DNA from: Pseudolachnospira sp051055405
Lineage (GTDB): Bacteria; Bacillota; Clostridia; Lachnospirales; Lachnospiraceae
Reading direction: 5' to 3'
Assembly: GCF_051055405.1 (NCBI RefSeq)
Contig: NZ_CP167068.1
Span: forward strand, 3,100,001-3,164,000
DNA: 64,000 nucleotides
Shown here: positions 43,012 through 51,388 of the stretch, piece after piece
Layout of the letters: each line of letters starts with the position of its first letter
Position numbering within the stretch: position 1 is the first letter of the stretch
Made by a program: the position numbers and the translations under genes
The notes under the pieces: model-generated
Database searches by the model: none
Seen by the model: the letters and a program-made list of their open reading frames with translations, nothing else
Told to the model about the DNA's origin: nothing

Positions 43012-44181
43012 TTAACGACCCAGACTCTTATCCAGTGCCTCATACAGAGCGTCGTTTCCTACCATCTCCTTCGCCGACTCAATCGCGGGTTTTGCCGCTT
43101 CTACCATGCTGGTTCTGAACTCATCGCTGATCTCGCAGACTTCCATATCATAATCTTGGATTAGGGTCTGAAGATTTTTGTCAATATCCGCAACCGTCAA
43201 CGCATAATCATAGTGCGAAATTTCCTCGCAGATTTTGGTTATCATATTCTGGTATTCTGCCGGCATCGCCTGGAATGTTTCCAGATTCATGGTCAAATCC
43301 ACGCTGACTAGAAAATGATCGGTCGGGATAATGTATTTTTGCTGTTCTCCAAAACCGCCCGTCACATCGTTGGAATAAATGTTATCAGATGCCTCCACCG
43401 TACCGTTTTGCAACGCCATATAGAGCTCGCTGTAAGCCAGAGGAGTCGGGTTCGCTCCCAAACTGGACCAGATAAGCATGCGGCTCTCTGTCTGTGCGGT
43501 ACGAATCTTCAATCCCTTCAAATCATCCAGACTATACACTGCTTTATTGGAGGTTAAATCCATGGTTTCCGCTGCCTTTAACATCAGACATTTCAGACCT
43601 GCCTTTTCATTGGCCGCGTTGTACAGATCTCGGAACTCACTGTCTATGGTCGCTGCTTCCACGTCTTTTATATCCACCCCGGAAAACAGAAACGGCGTGT
43701 CAAAGATCTGCGTCTCCGGCACAAAGGTTGCATGTGTCGAACCGCACTGCATGACGATATCGATATCTCCCGCGATACAGGATGCGATCATTTCCGCATC
43801 ACTGCCCAACTGCCCATTGGGGTATAACGCTACCGTGATCTTTCCATTGCTGTAATACTCCAGAGCCTCTTTTAACGCGCTCATCACCACATGACCTTCC
43901 GTGTTCTCCCCGCCGGCATAAGCAATCGACAGGTTATACTTTTCTCCATCCTCCGGAAGAGCGTCGTATTCTCCAGACAGGTACTCTGCCGCCGCCAGGG
44001 ATGTGCTGCCCTCCCCTGTGGTTTCCGCTGTGCTGCTGCCGGCAGCCGCTTCCGCCGTAGTTACGGCCGCAGTCGTGTCTGCCGCTGCGGAAGACTTCTC
44101 CCCGGACTGCCCCCCGCCGCACGCAGTCAGTACGCACGCCATTGTACAGGCCATTGCCGTCCAAATTTTTCTTGCTTTCAT
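43012..44181 (-). CDS. TRAP transporter substrate-binding protein DctP-like
   Basis: A 389-residue lipoprotein. The signal ends with LTAC (lipobox), then an Ala/Thr/Ser linker of about 40 residues. The mature domain has the DctP pattern HVVMSALKEALEYYSNGKITV and YPNGQLGSDAEMIASC, and the Arg of GLKIRTAQT that grips the ligand carboxylate. GGAGG lies upstream. It delivers an organic acid to the DctQM permease encoded before it. Confidence 0.94.
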   Translation of the reverse strand: MKARKIWTAMACTMACVLTACGGGQSGEKSSAAADTTAAVTTAEAAAGSSTAETTGEGSTSLAAAEYLSGEYDALPEDGEKYNLSIAYAGGENTEGHVVMSALKEALEYYSNGKITVALYPNGQLGSDAEMIASCIAGDIDIVMQCGSTHATFVPETQIFDTPFLFSGVDIKDVEAATIDSEFRDLYNAANEKAGLKCLMLKAAETMDLTSNKAVYSLDDLKGLKIRTAQTESRMLIWSSLGANPTPLAYSELYMALQNGTVEASDNIYSNDVTGGFGEQQKYIIPTDHFLVSVDLTMNLETFQAMPAEYQNMITKICEEISHYDYALTVADIDKNLQTLIQDYDMEVCEISDEFRTSMVEAAKPAIESAKEMVGNDALYEALDKSLGR

Positions 44182-44297
44182 ATTTCTCCTCCTTTTTTAT
44201 ATTCAGGGTCTGCCTTCCATCCATTAACAAGAACATATACCCTTTTTGATGGAAGATACCGCCCTTCTTATCATAAATTGACATGCCGTCTTAGGCT

Positions 44298-45584
44298 TTA
44301 CAGTAAACACAGGCTGATTGCCGGTATAAAGGTAATCAGCAGTAATGCGGTCAAAAATACGCCGATAAACGGTAACGCTTTCTTTCCAATTGCCATGGGC
44401 GACGCCCCGCAAATCGGGCTGGCTACAAACAGTGTCATACCAAACGGCGGCGTAACAAATCCGACCGCCATATTGACTACCATGATAATCCCTAGATGCG
44501 TCAAATCAATTCCCAGCGCTTTTGCCATTGGCATCAGCATAGGTGCCAAAATCATCAACGCCGGCCCTGTATCCATAATCATGCCGATAAACAGCAGAAT
44601 AATATTCATTGCGATCAAGACCGTATACTTGGAATCAAAATTTGATGTAATAAAGGTAGAAAGGGTCGCTGGAATCTGCAGCAAAGTCAGCACTCGCCCA
44701 AAGGCGGTAGCCACAGCCAGCATCAAAGCCAGAGGCGCCATGGAGCGGCAGCCTTCTTTTATCAGTCGGTACAAATCTTTTACCTGAACACTTTTATAGA
44801 TACCGATCGAAACAATCAAGGCATAAACGACCGATACGCACGCCACTTCCGTGGTTGTAACGACTCCGCTGTAAATCCCCCCCAGCAAAATAACCGGGGT
44901 GAGCAGCGCCCATATGCTGTCCTTTAACAGCGGCCACAGACCAACAGCCTTTAGTTTTCCAACCTTTGCTTCAATTTTCGCTTTATCCTCGCCTTTCTTC
45001 ACGCAGTAAAATACCGAATATGCCATCAGGCATCCTGCGATCAGACATCCTGGAATAATACCGGCGATAAACAGATTCCCAATTGAGACTCCGGTTGCCG
45101 TTCCATACATAATAAAGGGAATGCTAGGAGGAATGATCACTCCAAGTCCGGCAGAGGTTGCCACCAGCGCCCCGGAAAAGGTCTTATCATACCCCATCTC
45201 CAGCAAAATCGGAATCGTCATGGCGCCTACTGCCGCGCAAGTCGCCGTACCGGAACCGGAGATTGCTCCATAAAACAGGCAGGTAATCACAACCGCACAG
45301 GGAAATCCGCCTTTTACCCGTCCGAGAAAGTAGGCAAATACGTTGAAAATTTTCTCAGAAATTCCACCCTTCGCCATGATCATTCCCGATAAGATGAACA
45401 AAGGAGCGGCTAAAATTCCCGTATTGTCCCCGCCTCCGACAATTGCCCTCATAATAAATTGGATATTGGCCGTAAAATCCGGATTTACAAAGCCCGGCAC
45501 GAGGCAAGACAAAATCAAAACAGCGACCAAAGGCAACCCGATGATCAGTCCCACAACAAATGTAACTAACAGAGCTCCCGTCAT
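44298..45584 (-). CDS. TRAP transporter large permease DctM-like
   Basis: A 428-residue permease with about 12 membrane segments. Typical DctM stretches are visible: LSCLVPGFVNPDF, MAKGGISEKIFNV, AISGSGTATCAAVG and VTPPFGMTLFVASPI. The ATG at 45584 overlaps the dctQ stop (ATGA) and has GAGGAG 8 bases upstream; the longer open frame is an artefact. It uses ion gradients to move the DctP ligand. Gap to dctP is 116 bases. Confidence 0.95.
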   Translation of the reverse strand: MTGALLVTFVVGLIIGLPLVAVLILSCLVPGFVNPDFTANIQFIMRAIVGGGDNTGILAAPLFILSGMIMAKGGISEKIFNVFAYFLGRVKGGFPCAVVITCLFYGAISGSGTATCAAVGAMTIPILLEMGYDKTFSGALVATSAGLGVIIPPSIPFIMYGTATGVSIGNLFIAGIIPGCLIAGCLMAYSVFYCVKKGEDKAKIEAKVGKLKAVGLWPLLKDSIWALLTPVILLGGIYSGVVTTTEVACVSVVYALIVSIGIYKSVQVKDLYRLIKEGCRSMAPLALMLAVATAFGRVLTLLQIPATLSTFITSNFDSKYTVLIAMNIILLFIGMIMDTGPALMILAPMLMPMAKALGIDLTHLGIIMVVNMAVGFVTPPFGMTLFVASPICGASPMAIGKKALPFIGVFLTALLLITFIPAISLCLL

Positions 45585-46075
45585 TGTTTTTTCTCCTCTC
45601 CTTGCTTTCTCACAAATTCCCGTATCAACCTCTGAATATAACGAAACACAGCCATTCCATACCCGATAATCATGGATAGATACACGACCCACATTGGGAG
45701 ATGCAGTCCTGTGCTTGTCTCTCCTGTCCGAATCACAGCCTGTACAGATCGAAAAGAACTGACGAACAATAGAACGGTCAAGCCAAAACAAATCAACTCC
45801 CCAAGCAGGTTCACCAACCGCTGAATTTTTCCCGGCAGCTGGCTGACGACCGCGTCCATCCTCAGATCAATTTTCTGATGAACCGAATAAGAATATCCGA
45901 TAAACATAAACCAAATAAAACAGTAACGGCAAAACTCTTCCGACCAGCTTAAGGAGTCGTTGAAGATGTATCTGCGGATAATTTGATACAGCATTACCAG
46001 CACAATCGCGCTCATCAACAACACTAAGATCAATTCTTCCGCATGGTCGTCAATCGCTTTTAATACCTTTTTCAT
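45581..46075 (-). CDS. TRAP transporter small permease DctQ-like
   Basis: A 164-residue protein with four membrane segments and the family core WSEEFCRYCFIWFMFIGYSYSVHQ. The ATG at 46075 has AAAGGAG 6 bases upstream; the longer open frame to 46231 is not supported. Its stop overlaps the dctM start. It forms the membrane complex with DctM. Confidence 0.92.
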   Translation of the reverse strand: MKKVLKAIDDHAEELILVLLMSAIVLVMLYQIIRRYIFNDSLSWSEEFCRYCFIWFMFIGYSYSVHQKIDLRMDAVVSQLPGKIQRLVNLLGELICFGLTVLLFVSSFRSVQAVIRTGETSTGLHLPMWVVYLSMIIGYGMAVFRYIQRLIREFVRKQGEEKKQ

Positions 46076-46104
46076 TTCTCTCTCCTTTCCTTGCCTTTTC
46101 TCCT

Positions 46105-46125
46105 TAGGCGTTTGCAAAACGCCTA
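46105..46125 (-). promoter_or_regulatory. Intra-operon hairpin between MBL hydrolase and dctQ
   Basis: A perfect 9-bp stem (TAGGCGTTT / AAACGCCTA) with a 3-base loop lies between the two genes. With no T run after it, it is more likely a stability or processing element than a terminator. Confidence 0.6.
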
Positions 46126-46157
46126 TCTTTTCTCCGGACGCTCCTCTGATACTGCCT

Positions 46158-47081
46158 TTACGGGATCCCATAATATTCCAACAGCCTGCTTTTCCCAAAA
46201 CGGCCGGCAACTTCTTCCGGGGAAAGTTCAAGAAAATCCTTATATTCCTGCTTTAATCCCCCTAGATAGCGATGCCATTCTTCCGGATCAATAAAGGCGT
46301 CTTTTTCTCCGTTTTCTACCCGCTGATGTTTTTGATAAACGTCATTGTGAAAGGGGTGATTTCCCAACATGATGTCTACTTTCTCATTCCACACCTTGTC
46401 AATCGAGCGGATAAACTCTTCCCGAAGAATCAAAGGCTGTCCGTTCTTTTTTAGATTCTCCCTGGATAAAGCTAAAAAGCCAGCGCCTCCATAAATCCCA
46501 ACGTTCCACAGCTTCCCTCCCGCACGGGTTTTCCAAAAATGCGACATGACGCCGCTTGTATGACCTGGCGTAACGACACATCGTATCCGCGTATCTCCCA
46601 AAGAAATCTCATCCCCATCTTCTAATTCCACATCAGGAATAAAGAACTCATTGTAGTGTCCAAAATTCTTTCCCATCCGAATCAAATATTCCGGTGGATG
46701 GCGCATATCTTTGGCATCAATTTTTCCGATAAACGTCTTCGCACCAGACATATGCTGAAGGGCCGCCACCGCGCCGTAGTGATCCGTATGGGCATGGGAA
46801 ACGACAATATATTTGATATCCCGAACCTGATACCCCAAAAGCCCAATATTGCGAATCAAGCCTGGCAATCCGCAAGCGCAAGGAGTGTCCAGTAAAATTA
46901 ACCCGTCTCCCGTATCGATGAGATGGGAGGAACACCAGAGATTTCCGACAAAAAACAGATGATCCGCAATTGGAAATGGCTCCCGATCCATGAGATATGG
47001 CCTGGCCATGTATTCCTCCGGTGGATTCATATTTCCAAAACGACTGATACTTCCCAAAATAGCTCCTTCCAGCGCGCGCAT
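46158..47081 (-). CDS. MBL-fold metallo-hydrolase
   Basis: A 307-residue metallo-beta-lactamase-fold hydrolase. The metal motif HxHxDH is visible as HAHTDH near residue 93, with further ligands in TPGHTSG and a late His in LGNHPFH. Lactonases and thioesterases share this fold. The start is uncertain: the ATG at 47081 has no ribosome site and lies about 10 bases after the predicted transcription start, while the ATG at 47030 has only a weak one. It is the first gene of the TRAP operon. Confidence 0.9.
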   Translation of the reverse strand: MRALEGAILGSISRFGNMNPPEEYMARPYLMDREPFPIADHLFFVGNLWCSSHLIDTGDGLILLDTPCACGLPGLIRNIGLLGYQVRDIKYIVVSHAHTDHYGAVAALQHMSGAKTFIGKIDAKDMRHPPEYLIRMGKNFGHYNEFFIPDVELEDGDEISLGDTRIRCVVTPGHTSGVMSHFWKTRAGGKLWNVGIYGGAGFLALSRENLKKNGQPLILREEFIRSIDKVWNEKVDIMLGNHPFHNDVYQKHQRVENGEKDAFIDPEEWHRYLGGLKQEYKDFLELSPEEVAGRFGKSRLLEYYGIP

Positions 47082-47097
47082 TCAAATTTCTAAGATC

Positions 47098-47125
47098 ATT
47101 ATAAAGCAATGGAAAATATCTTCAA
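47098..47125 (-). promoter_or_regulatory. Candidate promoter of the MBL/TRAP operon
   Basis: TTGAAG (47120-47125) and TATAAT (47098-47103) are 16 bases apart on the minus strand. The region is shared with the divergent LysR gene. Confidence 0.6.
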
Positions 47126-47181
47126 TTTGTGATATTTTATATCTATATAGCAAAATTGGAATAAGAAATGGAGAGACGCGG

Positions 47182-48105
47182 ATGAATGTTACTTACCTAG
47201 AACAGTTTCTACAGCTGGCAAAATATGAACATGTCTCCCAAACGGCAGACCTATTAAACATTTCTCAACCCTCGCTAAGCAAAAATATTTCTTCTCTGGA
47301 GGAAGAGTTGGGAGTAAAACTTTTCGACCGAAAAGGGAAACATATCAAGCTGAATCAGAATGGCGAACAGTTCGCTCATTATGCGGCGCAAGCGCTGCAG
47401 ATGCTAAATACCGGCGTATTGACCATGAAACGTTCCGCCTATGAAACACTGGGAACGTTAACCATTGTTTGTTACTGCTACGCGGGAATCATTACGCCCT
47501 GCACCGCGGATTATTCTAATTTAAACCCGCTGACCAATTTTATCGTCTGCGAACCTGCCCTGGCTAAAGAATTAAATCGTACCAACAGCGCAGACTTTAT
47601 TCTTTGTTCTTCCGGCGATACGCTCTTGGAAGAAAAAAAGGAACAGTTCTGGGTTTCCCAGCCACTGTTCCAAGAAAAGTATATATTAATTTTATCCCCC
47701 CGGTTTCAAGAACTGCCGGAAAAAACCTCCGCCGTAAATCTGGCGGATTTTAAAGACGCGCCCTTTGTCACGATGCTGCAATCCAACGTACTGTTCAGCG
47801 ACATCACCTATCAGCTCTGCCAAGCCGCCGGCTTTTTCCCAAAAACTTGCTGCCAGACAGACAGCTTTCTGGTAAAAATGAACGCCGTAGACGCCGGCCT
47901 GGGCGTTGCGCTGATCCCGGAATCCTGCCTTCCGGACGCGCAAAAGCTTTCTCCCGGCTTAAAGCATTATGCGCTCGACCATGCGGGTACCAGCCGGACC
48001 ATCTGCCTAATGCGGCAGAAACGATCTTTGATGTCGGAGGCAGCTCTCGATTTTTGGGATTTTGCCCTGGATTACTTTCATTGCCAGGAAAACGCCTTCA
48101 ACTAA
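47182..48105 (+). CDS. LysR-family transcriptional regulator of the TRAP operon
   Basis: A 307-residue LysR protein with HTH (EQFLQLAKYEHVSQTADLLNI, then SKNISSLEEELGVKLFDRKGK) and an effector-binding domain. The ATG at 47182 is chosen because GGAGAG lies upstream and the HTH then starts at the usual residue; the longer frame runs through the divergent promoter. It is divergent from the MBL/TRAP/esterase operon, the standard arrangement for a LysR regulator and its target. Confidence 0.93.
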   Translation: MNVTYLEQFLQLAKYEHVSQTADLLNISQPSLSKNISSLEEELGVKLFDRKGKHIKLNQNGEQFAHYAAQALQMLNTGVLTMKRSAYETLGTLTIVCYCYAGIITPCTADYSNLNPLTNFIVCEPALAKELNRTNSADFILCSSGDTLLEEKKEQFWVSQPLFQEKYILILSPRFQELPEKTSAVNLADFKDAPFVTMLQSNVLFSDITYQLCQAAGFFPKTCCQTDSFLVKMNAVDAGLGVALIPESCLPDAQKLSPGLKHYALDHAGTSRTICLMRQKRSLMSEAALDFWDFALDYFHCQENAFN

Positions 48106-48136
48106 AGGCGCCTTCCGCCTGCACGGTCAAACACGG

Positions 48137-48841
48137 TCAGGACCGGGGGAATCTTGGTGATTCCACTCCCGCCTGGTTCAGCTTCTTTCGACGAGTTTTC
48201 CAGTCCGGCAAAAATTCTTCCACTAAGTCCCAAAATTCTTTGCTATGATTGGGGACTTGCAGGTGAGCCAGTTCATGGACAATTACATATTCCAGGCATT
48301 CCTTTGGGTTTTCCGCCAAGTGCAGATTCAGCCAAATCTTTTTCGTGCGCGTATTACAGGTCCCCCAACGGGTTTTCATGGCTTTGATCTGCCATTCTGA
48401 GGCGAAAAGTCCCATCCGTTCTTCCCAGACTGGCAGCAGCCGCGCGGTCTCTTCCCGTAAAGTCTGCCGGTACCACTCCCAAAGGACGCGGCGTCTTTTT
48501 TCTTCCGTACTTCCGGGTCTCGCCCAAAGGGTAAGGACGCCGTCTATCCATTCGACCTCCGCCCGGCCTGGATGCTCTTTTATCTGAATCCTAACGGGCT
48601 CTCCCCAAACCAAAACTTGTCCATCCATTCCTTCCAAAAGTTCCAAACGTGCAGCAAGCTGGGCTCTCTTTTTCCGAATCCATGGCAGCCGGGAACGGAT
48701 AAAACCCTCGATCGCTGCATGGGATACGGTCCGTGGAGCTGAGACAACGACTTGTCCAGAGGGTGGTTTTACCCGCAGATATATGTTCTTTATTGGCTTT
48801 TTTTCGACCTGAACCTCGATTTCTTCTATCCAAATGGTCAT
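48137..48841 (-). CDS. YgjP-like (DUF45/M48-type) zinc metallopeptidase
   Basis: A 234-residue cytoplasmic protein. The zinc-peptidase motif HELAH is visible near residue 188, with TRWGTCNTRTKKIWLNLHL ahead of it and HSKEFWDL after it, the pattern of the YgjP family. The ATG at 48841 has AGGAG 8 bases upstream; the longer frame is not supported. The function is not established. It is convergent with the LysR gene and is the last host gene before the prophage. Confidence 0.9.
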   Translation of the reverse strand: MTIWIEEIEVQVEKKPIKNIYLRVKPPSGQVVVSAPRTVSHAAIEGFIRSRLPWIRKKRAQLAARLELLEGMDGQVLVWGEPVRIQIKEHPGRAEVEWIDGVLTLWARPGSTEEKRRRVLWEWYRQTLREETARLLPVWEERMGLFASEWQIKAMKTRWGTCNTRTKKIWLNLHLAENPKECLEYVIVHELAHLQVPNHSKEFWDLVEEFLPDWKTRRKKLNQAGVESPRFPRS

Positions 48842-48862
48842 CGCCGTATCTCCTACTTTTCC

Positions 48863-48880
48863 TACCTTCACTTGACAAGA
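48863..48880 (+). repeat. Dispersed intergenic repeat, copy 2
   Basis: TACCTTCACTTGACAAGA, one mismatch from the element at 35757-35774 on the other strand. It lies upstream of the YgjP-like gene. Confidence 0.5.
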
Positions 48881-49054
48881 GCATGCACGTCCCATAGCGG
48901 AAAGACTTCCACGGAAGGCCGCTGTCTTTAACATAATATATCGGTGAACAAAACACAAGAAGAATGTTTTTAAACACGTTTGACTGATTTTATTAGCTAC
49001 CGAAATAACAAAGTCTTGATCTCGCGAAAATCAATGACGATACTTCCAAAAAAC

Positions 49055-49084
49055 ACCCTAGACACCCTGATTAAGAGTCAGGGG
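49055..49084 (-). other. Probable left attachment site: tRNA-Lys(CTT) anticodon-arm remnant
   Basis: The minus strand reads CCCTGA-CTCTTAA-TCAGGG, a six-bp stem with the exact seven-base anticodon loop of tRNA-Lys(CTT), then GTGTCTAGGG, as in the variable loop and start of the T arm. No TTCGA loop or acceptor arm follows. This fits an att core left when an element integrates in a tRNA gene; the intact tRNA would be at the other end. Confidence 0.5.
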
Positions 49085-49092
49085 ATTCGCCT

Positions 49093-49124
49093 CCTTAAAC
49101 CCACGTTTCTCCGTGGGTTTAAGG
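49093..49124. repeat. Perfect 13-bp hairpin at the element boundary
   Basis: CCTTAAACCCACG and its exact complement are separated by six bases. No T run follows on either strand. Its role is unknown. Confidence 0.7.
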
Positions 49125-49172
49125 GGGGATGTGGTTGTGTTTGACGACGTTTTGACGACATTTTCAATATGT

Positions 49173-49313
49173 TTCCCTCCACAGGAAGCAAAATGTATCA
49201 TCCATCTGACCAGGAACTCCACAAAATTTGTTTCTTACAAGGACATCAAAAAACGGATGGCGGATTTAAAACTGGTATATACTGCACCAACGGAAGAAAC
49301 GGCCTTCCATAAA
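49173..49313 (+). pseudogene. Fragment of an IS256/Mutator-type transposase
   Basis: About 47 residues in one frame match the conserved middle of IS256-type transposases: CIIHLTRNSTKFVSYKDIKK and ADLKLVYTAPTEE. Neither the N-terminal catalytic region nor the C-terminal part is present, so this is a remnant of an insertion sequence at the left end of the element. The surrounding open frame (49113-49382) is chance sequence. Confidence 0.75.
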
Positions 49314-49362
49314 TCAAGTACCGGCTGGACTGGGGCAGAGCCACTGCCGGTTAAAATCCTAC

Positions 49363-50349
49363 CTATCTCACTAATGCCCTAAATGTTGCCTTGCCGCAAT
49401 GTCCGTCGACCGCAAGACTATCCGTATTGGCCTGATACTGTTTGATCGCCCTCTCGCACCCGGCGCCACAGCTCCCGTCAAAGCCAGCTGGATCGTATCC
49501 GTGACCGTACAGTAATCCCTGCACAATACAGACATTATCCCCTTTTCGTCCTCTTCGGACGGTTTCATAAGCTGTTCTGGATTTTGGCCCAAAGCTGCCA
49601 TCCACCGCAAGTCTGGCTCCGCACATCTTATTCAGGTACACCTGCATGGCCATTACTGCGGCTTTTCGTGTCTTAGCCCCGCATTTTCCGTCAATCTCCA
49701 ATGGCTCCTTGAGGTAGCCGCCCAGATATGTATTCAGCCAACGCTGATAGGTCATTACTGGGGTATTCGGTTCCCATCCCAATAGATCATGGTAAAGACC
49801 GGTTACATAGTCCTGATCGGATTTCCGCACATACGCGGGACGACCATATCCTGCTATTTTGCTATTGTCCAGCGCATAACTTTTTGACCACACGCCGCCC
49901 CCGTTGGCTACCACATCACCGCCACCGGACGTATTGCCCTCTACCGTATGTACGCGTCCGTCTTTGACCTCCGTCACGATACCAGTATGATTAATCCTCT
50001 GGCTGTTTTCAAAAAAAATGACATCCCCCGGCTGCGGGTCGCTCGTATGCCATCGGCCCCTGGCCTTAAAATACTGTGCGGATGCCGGCGTATAAGCATC
50101 AAATCCACCCAGCAAATCCCGTGCGTTATCCACTCCATAAGCCTTCACAAAGCACCAGTCCACAAACATATCGCACCAGGCTTGTCCCTGGTAATCCTCC
50201 CCGGCAAACCCCTTATAATCCCTGGCGTACTTGGTATAATTTTCCCGGCCTGCATTGGCCGTAAAATCATCCAACTGGCTGTCGCTGGACTTCTCCAAGT
50301 AACCGATCTGGGATTTCGCCACCTGAATTACCTTATAAGATTCGCACAT
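49363..50349 (-). CDS. Phage endolysin with CHAP domain and peptidoglycan-binding repeats
   Basis: A 328-residue lysin. Residues 1-150 form a CHAP cysteine hydrolase, with the catalytic Cys in QAWCDMFVDWCF and the His in INHTGIVTEV. The C-terminal half holds tandem PG-binding modules (GKCGAKTRKAAVMAMQ, GSFGPKSRTAYE, GSCGAGCERAIKQYQ, GHCGKATFRAL). There is no signal peptide, so it needs the holin for release. The ATG at 50349 puts the catalytic domain first and overlaps none of the holin gene's coding sequence apart from closely following it. Confidence 0.92.
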   Translation of the reverse strand: MCESYKVIQVAKSQIGYLEKSSDSQLDDFTANAGRENYTKYARDYKGFAGEDYQGQAWCDMFVDWCFVKAYGVDNARDLLGGFDAYTPASAQYFKARGRWHTSDPQPGDVIFFENSQRINHTGIVTEVKDGRVHTVEGNTSGGGDVVANGGGVWSKSYALDNSKIAGYGRPAYVRKSDQDYVTGLYHDLLGWEPNTPVMTYQRWLNTYLGGYLKEPLEIDGKCGAKTRKAAVMAMQVYLNKMCGARLAVDGSFGPKSRTAYETVRRGRKGDNVCIVQGLLYGHGYDPAGFDGSCGAGCERAIKQYQANTDSLAVDGHCGKATFRALVR

Positions 50350-50350
50350 G

Positions 50351-50557
50351 TTATCTCGCCTTGATCTCCGGCAGTCCCGCGACACTCGTCAATAAGGACA
50401 ATACCCCAGACAACACCGCCGCCGATACTACCATTCCCCAATCAACATCGCCGACCACCGCCGCCGTGCCGATCATGGCGATAGCAGCCTGCGCTACGGT
50501 TTTAACCGCCCTTACGCCTGCAGCTTTCATCCACTGCTTTATATTTCCTTTATTCAT
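50351..50557 (-). CDS. Phage holin (r1t type)
   Basis: A 68-residue protein with two hydrophobic segments (about residues 20-36 and 40-62) separated by a short turn with Asp residues, and a basic N-terminus. This matches r1t-type holins, which open the membrane to release the lysin. It lies just upstream of the CHAP lysin and overlaps the preceding small membrane gene. Confidence 0.85.
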   Translation of the reverse strand: MNKGNIKQWMKAAGVRAVKTVAQAAIAMIGTAAVVGDVDWGMVVSAAVLSGVLSLLTSVAGLPEIKAR

Positions 50558-50777
50558 AGTGTACCTCTTCTACCAGCTCATCTAATCTATGGTGCGCGGC
50601 CTTTGTCGACTGTTCTACGATTGCCATACGCTCGATTAAGTTGTTGTGCTTATTTACTTTATCTTCCAACTGACTAATTCTATATGCTGTCAATCGATTC
50701 GCTGTCATAATACCGGCAATACTGCCGATCAACGTACCCGCGCATGAGCACAGAGCCACTATAATCTCTGGTTGCAT
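50550..50777 (-). CDS. Small phage membrane/coiled-coil protein of the lysis module
   Basis: A 75-residue protein with one N-terminal membrane segment (about residues 5-25) and a C-terminal coiled coil rich in Glu, Arg and His. The layout resembles XhlA/BhlA-type holin accessory proteins, but N- versus C-terminal placement of the membrane segment differs. The ATG at 50777 has AGAGGAG 5 bases upstream. It overlaps the holin gene by 8 bases. Confidence 0.7.
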   Translation of the reverse strand: MQPEIIVALCSCAGTLIGSIAGIMTANRLTAYRISQLEDKVNKHNNLIERMAIVEQSTKAAHHRLDELVEEVHYE

Positions 50778-50788
50778 ATACTCTCCTC

Positions 50789-51388
50789 TTACCCGCCGCA
50801 AAGACGCTTAAATGCTTCAAAATCCCAATACGATTCCTCTCCGTTACGCGTCATGCCAAGTCCTGGCGCGCCATCGAAACAGTACGCCCATATGCGGGAT
50901 GTTCCATCCATTATCTCAATCCGGCTACCCGGTTTTGTCGTATCCGGCGGCGAAGACGGTTCCGAAGGGTAGCGCAAGCAGTAGACATAGCGTTTATTAC
51001 GATAGGTCTGTACACATATCTCGTCCCCGGTCTGATCGCCCGTCTGGCCCCCAGTAATCCCTCCGTCTTCGTTTTCATGCGCAGCAACCGTGTGCGTAGC
51101 ATCACACATCATCTCCGTATGATGTCCGGGACGCAGCAACACGTCGCCTTTCCGAAGCCCCTCGCCTGACGACAAATCTACCTGGCTCGTTACATCATGA
51201 AACCCCGCCGCCGTAAATACATCGTACATCTCACTGGTGGACGGCGAGTATCCACCCGGCCGGGTATTCAAACCAGCCTTATAATAGGCCCAGCATAAAA
51301 AGCTCGAACAGTCATAGTCCGGCCCTTCACGGCTGCCCTGGTCATATCCGTGGCTGTCATCAGCCGCAATTTCCAAGGCCCATGCCAC
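50789..51388 (-). CDS. Phage peptidoglycan hydrolase, Amidase_5/NlpC-like
   Basis: A 199-residue lysin. The Cys nucleophile is in GPDYDCSSF near residue 26, and the His in RPGHHTEMM near 88, the Amidase_5 pattern. The C-terminal part, after a Gly/Thr-rich linker, is a separate small domain. The only standard start is a GTG at 51388 without a ribosome site; a near-perfect AGGAGGTGATC lies 28-34 bases further up, and conserved sequence (VVNDAVAWAL) extends before the GTG with no ATG, GTG or TTG. The true start codon may have been lost. Confidence 0.8.
   Translation of the reverse strand: MAWALEIAADDSHGYDQGSREGPDYDCSSFLCWAYYKAGLNTRPGGYSPSTSEMYDVFTAAGFHDVTSQVDLSSGEGLRKGDVLLRPGHHTEMMCDATHTVAAHENEDGGITGGQTGDQTGDEICVQTYRNKRYVYCLRYPSEPSSPPDTTKPGSRIEIMDGTSRIWAYCFDGAPGLGMTRNGEESYWDFEAFKRLCGG

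Larger units (their letters stand above)
48842..49362. other. Host/prophage boundary region
   Basis: About 520 bases without an intact gene. They hold the second copy of a dispersed repeat (48863-48880), a tRNA-Lys anticodon-arm remnant (49055-49084), a perfect 13-bp hairpin (49093-49124) and a fragment of an IS256-type transposase (49173-49313). Confidence 0.7.

Noticed and set aside
49093..49124. Hairpin as the end of an IS200/IS605 element
   Set aside because: The stem is suggestive, but no TnpA or TnpB sequence is present and no guide-like flank can be shown.
49113..49382. An 89-codon plus-strand open frame
   Set aside because: Only its middle matches a transposase; both ends are unrelated sequence. 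It is treated as a fragment, not a gene.
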